A stretch of 31,067 nucleotides of DNA from an uncultured Collinsella sp. Lineage in GTDB: Bacteria > Actinomycetota > Coriobacteriia > Coriobacteriales > Coriobacteriaceae. Made by a program: the position numbers and the translations under genes. The stretch spans positions 1 to 31,067 of the forward strand of contig CABQMF010000017.1 in assembly GCA_902465265.1 (NCBI GenBank), given 5' to 3'. The notes under the pieces were generated by a model that worked only from the letters and a program-made list of their open reading frames with translations, did not search any database and had not been told where the DNA came from. Below are positions 23,917-31,067 of the stretch, piece after piece; position 1 is the first letter of the stretch, and the number at the start of each line of letters is the position of its first letter.

Positions 23917-25698
23917 TTACTTGCTTGCGAACAGCCAGACCAGGATGATTACCAGAATCACGGCGATGATGCAGACGATGGCGCCGGTGAATTTGATGCG
24001 TGAGTCGCGGGTTCGCTTGCGCACGTCGTCTTCGGCGGCCTCGAGTTGGGCAACTTCGCGCTCGGTCTCGGTATGCTCGGCCTTGTCGCGTGCCAAGGAC
24101 CCGGCGAGCGATTCGGTGATCTCGGGATGGTCGTGCACCTCGGTCGCCTGCTCGATAATCGACTGCGCATGTGCGGCGTCCGCTTGGGCGTTGGCGATGG
24201 CCTGCTCTTGCTCGCGGCGTGCCTTGTCCTGCGTGGCGATCTTTTCGCGCAGCTCGTGCTGGCGCGTCGCGGCGGCAGTTTTTGCGGACTGCAACTCGTC
24301 GCGCGCGGCATCTGCCTCAGCCGTTACGGCCTGGTGCGCGCGTTTAGCGTCGGCGATGGGGGCCTGTGCCTGCTCGACGGCCTGCTCGGCGGCGGCGAGT
24401 GAATGCTCAAGATCGGCGGTCACGCGCGGAATATCTTCCTCGGCCTTGCGGAGGGCGTCGGCAGCGTCGGAGATTTGCATAGACAACTCATTGGTGCGTA
24501 CGGTGTAATTGGCGGGATTTGCCGAAGGGTTGCGCTGCAGCTCGGCATACTCGCGACGCAAGGTTTCGAGCTGTGCGCGCGTAGCATCGGCGGTTTGCCG
24601 TGCGGCGGCGACACCGGTATCGCGCTCAGCCTTCACTTTGTCGCGGATGCGCTTGGAATCTTCGAGTCGACGAACCAGGCGGTTGCCGGTCTCGCGCGAG
24701 CTCGCCTCGCGGGCTTCCACGGCGTCGAGTGCAGCCTTCAGGCGGAGCTCGGTCGCATCGTCCTCTGCCTTCATTTGCTCGAGCTGGCCCTTGAGCTCCG
24801 TCGCTTTGGCGGCATGGGCATCACGGTTTATTTCAGCTGCCGCAGCGGTCTTTTGTGCCGCGGCAATCGCCTTGCGTTGATCGGCGATGATCTGATCGTA
24901 GCGGCCTGCGATGTCCTGGCGCGTCTCGAGTTCCTCTGTCTGGTCGGCGATGCGCTGCTCAAGCTCGGCTAAATGGGCGCGGGCATCGGCGAGTGCTTTC
25001 TTGGCGGCGTTCATCTCGCGCATGGCCGACGCGCCCTGGGCGATAAAAGTGCCCACGGCGTTAGCGGTGTTTGAGACGGCGCTCCCCAGGTCGCGACTCG
25101 TGGCGGAAGCATGCGAGGTGGTCGGGTGCGCGGCCTCGGCGGCATTCGTATCGGCAGTCTGCGGCGCGGCGATATTGCCGGTGCCGCCTTCAATCACGGA
25201 AAAGCCCGCTGCGTGCGGGTCGACCGCGTCGGCGCCGATCGTGGGGTGCTCGAGCTGCAGGAACGAGGGCATGGTGCTGCCCTGGTCGGCAACCGGGGTC
25301 TCGCCGGGCACAAACGTCGAGGCAGCCTCGGCGGCTTCCTCTTCCTCGGCGTCGACATCGGCATCGGCGACAGCGTCCTTCATCGCTTTGACGGCATCCA
25401 TCATGGAGTCCATGACGGCGTCGAGCTCTTCTTCCGAAGACACCTCGATGGGGCCCGCTGCTTGCGGGGCGTTCTCAGCCTTGGGCTCAGTATCGCTCGG
25501 ATCCGGCTGCTCTAGCTGCTCTTCTTTGTCTTGCTTTGCGGCGACATTTGCGTCTGCGGCCTCGTCTGCGGCGGCAGGAGCCTCCTCGACAGCGGCATCA
25601 ATGCCGCCATCGCTGCAGGTAGAAGCATCGCAGTCGTCAATGGTGTTTGCGGAATCATCAATATGCTGTTGAGTCTGGGGGTCCAGCTCGTCTGTCAT
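23917..25698 (-). CDS. tail-anchored coiled-coil protein of unknown function
   Basis: This 593-residue protein has a strongly acidic, disordered first third (about 1-175: Asp, Glu, Ala, Pro). A very long heptad-rich coiled coil of Ala, Glu, Lys, Gln and Arg spans about 215-560. One C-terminal membrane helix (about 571-590) ends in F-A-S-K. No signal peptide is seen, so the coiled coil is most likely cytoplasmic and tied to the membrane at its end. The GAGGAG site supports ATG 25698 (9-base spacing) over ATG 25704 (3 bases); the frame continues to 25809 without a better site. The layout recalls scaffold or septum-associated proteins, but no family is recognised. It is transcribed away from the SDR gene. 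Confidence 0.8.
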   Translation of the reverse strand: MTDELDPQTQQHIDDSANTIDDCDASTCSDGGIDAAVEEAPAAADEAADANVAAKQDKEEQLEQPDPSDTEPKAENAPQAAGPIEVSSEEELDAVMDSMMDAVKAMKDAVADADVDAEEEEAAEAASTFVPGETPVADQGSTMPSFLQLEHPTIGADAVDPHAAGFSVIEGGTGNIAAPQTADTNAAEAAHPTTSHASATSRDLGSAVSNTANAVGTFIAQGASAMREMNAAKKALADARAHLAELEQRIADQTEELETRQDIAGRYDQIIADQRKAIAAAQKTAAAAEINRDAHAAKATELKGQLEQMKAEDDATELRLKAALDAVEAREASSRETGNRLVRRLEDSKRIRDKVKAERDTGVAAARQTADATRAQLETLRREYAELQRNPSANPANYTVRTNELSMQISDAADALRKAEEDIPRVTADLEHSLAAAEQAVEQAQAPIADAKRAHQAVTAEADAARDELQSAKTAAATRQHELREKIATQDKARREQEQAIANAQADAAHAQSIIEQATEVHDHPEITESLAGSLARDKAEHTETEREVAQLEAAEDDVRKRTRDSRIKFTGAIVCIIAVILVIILVWLFASK

Positions 25699-25994
25699 AG
25701 GCATGTGCTCCTCATCGTTGTTTGTCACCCTATGATAAAGTCTCGCGCCGACATCCCGCGCGCCGCAGCAAAGTTTCAAAACGTGTTCGATGGCTCGCGT
25801 CGATAGCAAAAATTCGGCCTCTATATTCAGTTTGCGCTTGACATTCCCTTCGCCGAAAGACGTTGCGCCGTTCGCCCGCTGTGTCCTTTATTTTTCACTT
25901 GAAGAAGCTAAAGTTGCATTTCAGCTTTTGGCGCGTTTATTTTGGATGCGCGCAGTCGGCGGGCGTGCCCGTCGCGATTTTGGAAGGACTTTGT

Positions 25995-26795
25995 ATGGGA
26001 CTTTTCACTGGTAAGACCGTGATCGTCACCGGCGGCGGCAAGGCCACGCTCAAGGACGGTTCCGCCGGCTCCATCGGCTACGGCATCGATATCGCTTTTG
26101 CCAAGGAGGGCGCGAACCTCGTTATCACCGGTCGTAACGTTGCTAAGCTCGAGGCTGCCAAGGAGTCTCTTGAGGCCGAGTACGGCGTCAAGGTTCTGCC
26201 TGTTCAGGCCGATGTCTCGGCTGGTCAGGACAACGAGGCCGTCGTGCAGAACGTTATCGACAAGGCGATTGAGGAGTTCGGTCGCATCGACGCCGTCGTC
26301 AACAACGCTCAGGCCAGCGCCTCGGGTGTGACCATCGCCGACCACACTATGGACCAGTTTAACCTGGCCATTTACTCTGGCCTGTATGCCACCTACCTGT
26401 ACATGCAGAAGGCCTATCCGCACCTGAAGGAGACCAAGGGCTCCGTGGTCAACTTTGCTTCGGGCGCCGGCCTGTTTGGCAACTATGGCCAGTGCAGCTA
26501 TGCTGCCGCCAAGGAGGGCATCCGTGGTCTGACCCGCGTTGCCGCCAACGAGTGGGGCAAGGACGGCATCAACGTCAACATCGTGTGCCCGCTTGCCTGG
26601 ACTGCTGCGCTCGAGAACTTCCAGGATGCCTATCCCGAGGCGTTCAAGGCCAACGTTCACATGCCGCCGGCGGGCCACTACGGCGACGTCGAGAAGGAGA
26701 TCGGCCGCGTGGTCGTTCAGCTCTGCGGCCCCGACTTTAAATATATGAACGGCGAGACCGTCACCCTCGAGGGTGGCATGGGCCAGCGGCCTTAG
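25995..26795 (+). CDS. SDR family dehydrogenase resembling 12alpha-hydroxysteroid dehydrogenases
   Basis: This 266-residue classical short-chain dehydrogenase has the cofactor loop T-G-G-G-K-A (12-17) followed by the family-specific S-I-G-Y-G-I (26-31). Other motifs are T-G-R-N (45-48), N-N-A-Q-A-S-A-S-G (103-111), the catalytic Ser156, Tyr169 and Lys173 (Y-A-A-A-K), and the ending L-E-G-G-M-G-Q-R-P. From memory, the N-A-Q-A-S-A-S-G block, N-F-A-S-G-A-G-L-F-G-N and this C-terminus match clostridial and Eggerthella bile-acid 12alpha-hydroxysteroid dehydrogenases closely. T45-G46-R47 after strand 2 fits NADP(H) preference. The ATG at 25995 follows GGAAGGA; 44 upstream in-frame codons lack family similarity. 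The steroid role is inferred; other alcohols are possible. Confidence 0.85.
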   Translation: MGLFTGKTVIVTGGGKATLKDGSAGSIGYGIDIAFAKEGANLVITGRNVAKLEAAKESLEAEYGVKVLPVQADVSAGQDNEAVVQNVIDKAIEEFGRIDAVVNNAQASASGVTIADHTMDQFNLAIYSGLYATYLYMQKAYPHLKETKGSVVNFASGAGLFGNYGQCSYAAAKEGIRGLTRVAANEWGKDGINVNIVCPLAWTAALENFQDAYPEAFKANVHMPPAGHYGDVEKEIGRVVVQLCGPDFKYMNGETVTLEGGMGQRP

Positions 26796-26796
26796 G

Positions 26797-26974
26797 GGTT
26801 ACGGCGTTTTACCAAACGCCGTAACGGGCCGACGCTGCGCGGTCACCAGAGCGACAATTTGTCATTCAAAGAGGGCGGCATGACCAGAAGGTCTATGCCG
26901 CCCATTTTCATGCCAACTTGTTCGCTCTGGCGACCGCTCGCTGACGTTGCCAGAGCATCGGCGTTGCCTTTGTT
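26797..26974. repeat. structured repeat element, copy 2
   Basis: This is the second copy of the element behind queA, here starting 2 bases behind the SDR stop. The front hairpin GTTACGGCGTTT/AAACGCCGTAAC (26798-26825) and GGCCGACGCTGC are kept. P1 is GCGGTC-A-CCAGAGCGA (26839-26854) with TCGCTCTGG-C-GACCGC (26922-26937), unrelated in sequence to P1 of copy 1 but still paired. P3 (26873-26903) keeps the AGAA tetraloop and the one-base bulge, and its stem is longer. A conserved tail (CGCTGACGTTGCC...GCGTTGCC) follows. The remaining part of the 26796-27252 gap holds the palindrome mosaic and the tgt promoter. Confidence 0.8.
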
Positions 26975-26978
26975 GATG

Positions 26979-27157
26979 TAGTCGTTGGGGACGTTCTTAA
27001 ATGACTAGTCGAAGGGGACACTCTTGCCGGCACTTGGGGACAGTCCCTGAGTGCCGGCAGATTGGGACACTCCTTTGTAAGATGGCGCTGAAGACTGTCC
27101 CCGACGGCTAGTCGTTTAAGAACGTCCCCAATGACTAAAGAACGTCCCCAATGACTA
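26979..27157. repeat. palindrome mosaic upstream of tgt
   Basis: TAGTCGTTGGGGACGTTCTT at 26979-26998 is the inverted partner of AAGAACGTCCCCAATGACTA, which occurs twice in tandem (27118-27137 and 27138-27157). Between them a hairpin TGCCGGCACT/AGTGCCGGCA (27025-27034 with 27050-27059) encloses a further GGGAC/GTCCC pair. Several GGGGACA and GGGACACTCC words repeat around it. The arrangement looks like nested insertion or slippage of the same palindromic family as at 23849-23904. No gene is present. Confidence 0.85.
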
Positions 27158-27209
27158 TGACCCCTTTGCACCAGTTTCTGTCGAGTCGGTGCTCCTTGCG
27201 GGTTGCCCG

Positions 27210-27215
27210 TATAAT
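27210..27215 (+). promoter_or_regulatory. -10 box of the tgt promoter
   Basis: A perfect TATAAT lies 37 bp before the tgt start, with an AAGGAG ribosome-binding site between them. No strong -35 box is seen; TCGGTG at 27186-27191 has an acceptable distance. Confidence 0.5.
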
Positions 27216-27252
27216 GGTTTGCGTATGAACCGCAACCAAGGAGTTCCAGTTT

Positions 27253-28392
<1,140 letters not shown>

Positions 28393-28541
28393 GAGCGGCG
28401 CAGGCGCTTGCAGAGCGTGGGCAACGGCAAGGGGCGAGCGCTGGCCGGTCATCACGTTTGCTAGCACCGTCTGCGCGACCGCTGACCGATAGCTTGCAAG
28501 CACTTGATGCATCGTGGGTACCATACCGAATAGTTGATGTT

Positions 28542-28590
28542 CGGGCGGGTGTTTGGCGCATGGCGTCAACCCCGCCCGTTTTCTTTTTCT
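28542..28590 (+). terminator. intrinsic terminator between tgt and the LOG gene
   Basis: CGGGCGGG (28542-28549) pairs with CCCGCCCG (28571-28578), and the stem is followed by TTTTCTTTTTCT. It lies only about 15 bases before the LOG start and so also forms part of that gene's leader. Confidence 0.8.
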
Positions 28591-28604
28591 CGATAGGAGT
28601 ACCC

Positions 28605-29363
28605 ATGATTAAGAACGAGAATGTTGAGGGCGAGCCGGCCTACGACGAGACGTACCGCCGCGGCCCCGTGGTCATGCGCGGCCCTATGATTCCTAAAGAC
28701 AACACCTACGCCAACCTGCTGGCGCCCGAGGACTCGACCGACTGGTTGCATACCGATCCGTGGCGTGTGCTGCGCATTCAGGCAGAGTTTGTCGACGGCT
28801 TTGGCGCGCTTGCCGAGCTTGGTCCTGCGGTGACCATCTTCGGCAGTGCCCGCACGCCCAAGACCGATCCGCTCTACAAGGCGGCGCGCGCGGTCGGTCG
28901 CAAGATCGCCCAGCGCGGCGTGGCGGTTATCACCGGTGGCGGCCCTGGCATCATGGAGGCGGCCAACAGGGGAGCGGCGAGTGTCAACGGCAAGTCAGTT
29001 GGTTTGGGCATTGAGCTGCCGCACGAGCAGGGGCTCAACAAATATGTGAACCTCGGTATGGACTTCCGCTACTTCTTTGTGCGCAAGACCATGTTCGTCA
29101 AATACAGCTCGGGCGCCATCGTGTTTCCTGGTGGGTTTGGCACGCTCGACGAGATGTTCGAGGTGCTCACGCTAGTGCAAACGCACAAGGTCAAGCGCAT
29201 GCCGCTCATGCTGGTAGGCAGCGAGTACTGGCAGGGCTTATTCGACTGGCTTAACGGCCCGGTGATGGATGCCGGTATGATCAGCCCGCTCGATCCCGAG
29301 CTCGTACGCATCACCGACGACCTCAACGAAGCCGTCGACATTGCCCTGAGCGGGTTGATGTAG
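28605..29363 (+). CDS. LOG family protein (nucleoside 5'-monophosphate phosphoribohydrolase type)
   Basis: This 252-residue Rossmann-fold protein is of the LOG/TIGR00730 group, related to enzymes that cut the base from nucleoside monophosphates. The diagnostic motifs are G-G-G-P-G-I-M-E-A-A-N-R-G-A (about 110-123) and P-G-G-F-G-T-L-D-E (about 175-183), whose Glu is catalytic in the family. An N-terminal extension of about 75 residues precedes the first strand (V-T-I-F-G-S-A-R). ATG 28605 follows ATAGGAGT; the longer upstream frame runs through the terminator and is not coding. The real substrate in bacteria is uncertain and cytokinin nomenclature should not be taken literally. Confidence 0.92.
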   Translation: MIKNENVEGEPAYDETYRRGPVVMRGPMIPKDNTYANLLAPEDSTDWLHTDPWRVLRIQAEFVDGFGALAELGPAVTIFGSARTPKTDPLYKAARAVGRKIAQRGVAVITGGGPGIMEAANRGAASVNGKSVGLGIELPHEQGLNKYVNLGMDFRYFFVRKTMFVKYSSGAIVFPGGFGTLDEMFEVLTLVQTHKVKRMPLMLVGSEYWQGLFDWLNGPVMDAGMISPLDPELVRITDDLNEAVDIALSGLM

Positions 29364-29396
29364 GGCGAGCGTGCCTGTTGTTGTAGTAATGAGAAC

Positions 29397-29446
29397 GGCA
29401 GATTAATGTCATTTAACATCAGCCTGCCATCTAAACTGGGTATACT
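29397..29446 (+). promoter_or_regulatory. promoter and symmetric operator of the toxin-antitoxin pair
   Basis: GGCAG (29397-29401) and CTGCC (29424-29428) are inverted arms. Within them ATGT (29406-29409) and ACAT (29416-29419) share the same centre, giving one nested dyad. It overlaps the -35 region of a TATACT -10 box (29441-29446) lying 31 bp before the antitoxin start. This is the expected place for autorepression by a RelB-type dimer. Confidence 0.55.
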
Positions 29447-29477
29447 GATGCAAAAGACGAGAGCGAGGAGGTTGCGT

Positions 29478-29777
29478 ATGTCTACTGCAACGGTTAAGCC
29501 TACGACGGTTCGCATCGAAGAGGGGCTCAAGAAGCAGGCGACTGAGTTCTTGGATTCGGTCGGCCTCAGCCTCAATTCCTATCTCAATCTTGCCGTTCGG
29601 CAGCTGGTAAATCAGCGAAAGATTCCTTTTGAGATTGTAGGAAGGGCGGAAGTGCCCAACGAGGCAACGAGGCGTGCCATGGTAATCGCCGAAGCTCATG
29701 AGTTGGGAATCCTGCCGGACGATAGCCCGTCATTCAACAACGCCGATGAGCTTATGTCATTCCTCGATGAGGGCTAA
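29478..29777 (+). CDS. RelB/DinJ family antitoxin
   Basis: This 99-residue protein has a ribbon-helix-helix N-terminus (about 6-50: T-T-V-R-I-E-E-G-L-K-K-Q-A followed by a G-L-S-L-N-S-Y-L-N-L-A helix) and an acidic C-terminus for toxin binding. That is the layout of RelB/DinJ antitoxins. ATG 29478 follows GAGGAGG with 6-base spacing; the frame extends upstream to 29406 through the operator and is not used. The toxin gene follows after 3 bases. It is expected to bind the toxin and repress its own promoter through the dyad at 29397-29428. Confidence 0.92.
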   Translation: MSTATVKPTTVRIEEGLKKQATEFLDSVGLSLNSYLNLAVRQLVNQRKIPFEIVGRAEVPNEATRRAMVIAEAHELGILPDDSPSFNNADELMSFLDEG

Positions 29778-29780
29778 GCG

Positions 29781-30089
29781 ATGTTTGAGATTAAGGTCGA
29801 GGCTCAGTTTAAGGCCGACTACAAGCGAACGATGCAGAGACATCCGCAGCTAAAAACCGAGTTTAAGGCGGCAGTTGCCGAGCTTGCGGCACATGGTTCG
29901 CTTCCGGCGGAGTACGGTGCCCACGAGCTCTCCAACCCGGGCGGCAACTACAACGGGCACATCGACTTCCATCTATCCGACGGCCTGATCGACGTGGTCG
30001 TTCTCTACCTGCCGCATAAAACTAATCCGGTGATTCGACTGGTCAGAATGGGTTCGCATCAAGAACTGTTCCAGGGCCCACTGAGCTAG
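29781..30089 (+). CDS. YafQ/RelE family mRNA interferase toxin
   Basis: This 102-residue toxin is of the YafQ branch of the RelE superfamily, ribosome-dependent endonucleases that cut mRNA. The set of YafQ-type catalytic positions is recognisable: H48 (A-H-E-L-S), H60 and H64 (G-H-I-D-F-H), D67 and H93 in the closing M-G-S-H-Q-E-L-F. It appears intact and lies 3 bases behind its antitoxin, forming one operon. A long hairpin follows the stop. Confidence 0.92.
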   Translation: MFEIKVEAQFKADYKRTMQRHPQLKTEFKAAVAELAAHGSLPAEYGAHELSNPGGNYNGHIDFHLSDGLIDVVVLYLPHKTNPVIRLVRMGSHQELFQGPLS

Positions 30090-30102
30090 CCACTCGCTTT
30101 TA

Positions 30103-30170
30103 ACTTGCGGTGGAATAGGGATTGATTGGCGGCTGATACGCCAAAAAACAGTCCCTATTCCACCGCAAGT
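30103..30170. repeat. long hairpin at the convergent ends of toxin and helicase genes
   Basis: A perfect 19-bp stem joins 30103-30121 (ACTTGCGGTGGAATAGGGA) and 30152-30170. Inside, TTGGCG (30126-30131) pairs with CGCCAA (30139-30144). It can stop transcription from both sides; on the minus strand a TTTTTT stretch lies in the loop side. The last codons of the helicase frame on the minus strand fall in the right arm, so that C-terminus may be derived from the repeat. Confidence 0.75.
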
Positions 30171-31067
30171 GGTGGGGATGTCCTGCCAGTTGACGTGGCA
30201 TCTGGCTTTCCCTTGTGGTTGATTTCGTCTAAGAGCTCCGCTGCGATCTCGCTGTTTTTGAACCTGATGCTGCAGTCTTCTTTCTTGGGGAAAGCTAGTA
30301 GCGGGATCGTTCCGTACCAGATTGTTTCTTCGTCAATTATCGCTGCACACAAACGTCCTTCTGCTCTAATGGCATGCTCGACGTTCATTTCTGCCAAAGT
30401 CTCGCTTGCATCTTCGCGCGGAGTCGAGGCAATGAAAAACTCAAGAGCAATCCCTCGGGCGGTGGCACCTTTGATTGCATCGCCGAGCTTTGCGAGGCAG
30501 GCGGCGGATGCGTAGGGCGCGGCAATGAAGATGCTCTTGGCGGCGCCAACGATGTCTTCAACCAGAGTCTCTACGGCATTGGCCGGTTCTATGAGAATGT
30601 TTTGATCGGACTGCTCGCTGCCACCGGTCACGTAGACTTCGTACCCGAGCTTGGCGTAGGTCTTGAGTCTCTTCTGGTACATGCGGGCGAGCATGGGTAT
30701 AGATAAATCAACGTAGTCGAATATCTCAACCCGTCGCTTGCCCTCGTGGCTTCTATGGAGCCTGCCCGCCTGCTGCGTGATGCTGCCGTCCCACGATATT
30801 GGCGTGGCAATGAGTAGAGTGTCAAGGTAGGACAGATCGAAGCCCTCGCCCAAAAGGCTTTCGGTAGCGACGATGATTCGATGTTCATGCTCGAAGCGGG
30901 GAAGACTGCTCAGTATCGTTTTTCTTTCTTTGGCGTCGATTTCCCCGGTCAGGAGAACGGGTTCGTGTCCTTGGTTTTTGAGCATCCCGAACAGCTCCTC
31001 GGCATGCTTTTTCCTTTAATATGAGAAAGCCATTGTCAATAGGCGTGTTTGTTCGAGCCCGGTTTTA
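30155..31067 (-). pseudogene. 3' part of a helicase/PLD-like protein (TOTE-type), frame disrupted, continues past the window
   Basis: The minus strand encodes a superfamily II helicase C-terminal domain. Motif V-like E-G-F-D-L-S-Y-L-D-T is followed by motif VI Q-Q-A-G-R-L-H-R, and then a D-L-S-I-P-M-L-A-R-M-Y-Q-K-R segment. Next comes a phospholipase-D-like domain whose HKD site is degraded (L-C-A-A-I-I-D-E-E-T-I-W-Y-G). This order is known from helicases of TOTE-type conflict systems. The open frame starts only at ATG 30985. Upstream, K-H-A-E-E-L-F-G still fits the domain, but a TAA lies in frame at 31016-31018. The more plausible continuation (P-I-D-N-G-F-L-I-L) is in another frame, which meets TAA at 31065-31067. 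A frameshift near the run of five T at 31008-31012 is likely. A sequencing error or a partial gene from 30985 remain possible. Confidence 0.65.

Overview
The window looks like chromosomal DNA from a Coriobacteriia gut bacterium, most probably Collinsella or a close relative. The reasons are its high GC content with G/C-rich third codon positions, the gene repertoire (QueH-type queuosine gene, GtrA pairs, class III fructose bisphosphatase, a bile-acid-type short-chain dehydrogenase), and many G-rich palindromic intergenic elements. No rRNA, tRNA, CRISPR array, insertion sequence or phage gene was recognised. This assignment is inference from gene content and was not tested by a search.

Layout. 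Positions 1-4053 (+) hold a C69-family dipeptidase and a two-gene unit of a small phasin-like protein with an ABC1/AarF/UbiB atypical kinase. Positions 4187-11382 (+) hold a cobalamin-type riboswitch, then a 2017-residue surface protein (Ig-like repeats, four DUF4430 transcobalamin-like domains, a beta-propeller-like region, an InlB-type repeat, a C-terminal membrane anchor) and a translationally coupled 300-residue anchored DUF4430 protein. This is the best candidate for a new system: a riboswitch-controlled vitamin B12 capture apparatus on the cell surface. A three-unit 62-bp tandem repeat follows. Positions 11742-14759 (-) hold two GtrA membrane proteins and fructose-1,6-bisphosphatase III. 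Next come a DegV protein (+), a TIM-barrel-like protein (-), a 56-residue membrane protein (+), an RsmB-like rRNA methyltransferase (-) and a divergent methionyl-tRNA synthetase (-). A very strong palindrome lies between the last two.

Positions 21093-28392 hold a DUF3267 membrane protein and three queuosine genes, queH, queA and tgt. The queA and tgt genes are separated by a tail-anchored coiled-coil protein (-) and an SDR enzyme (+) that closely resembles 12alpha-hydroxysteroid dehydrogenases. Two copies of a roughly 175-nt structured repeat sit directly behind queA and behind the SDR gene. Their stems differ in sequence but keep pairing, which makes them a candidate undescribed RNA or DNA element. 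The right end has a LOG-family protein, a RelB/YafQ-type toxin-antitoxin pair behind a symmetric operator, and the frame-disrupted 3' part of a helicase/PLD protein that runs off the window.

How the parts may work together. QueH is the cobalamin-independent alternative to QueG for the last step of queuosine synthesis. The DUF4430 locus suggests that the organism takes B12 from its surroundings and regulates this by riboswitch. The UbiB kinase, phasin-like protein, GtrA pair and coiled-coil protein all point to the envelope, but nothing here links them to one pathway.
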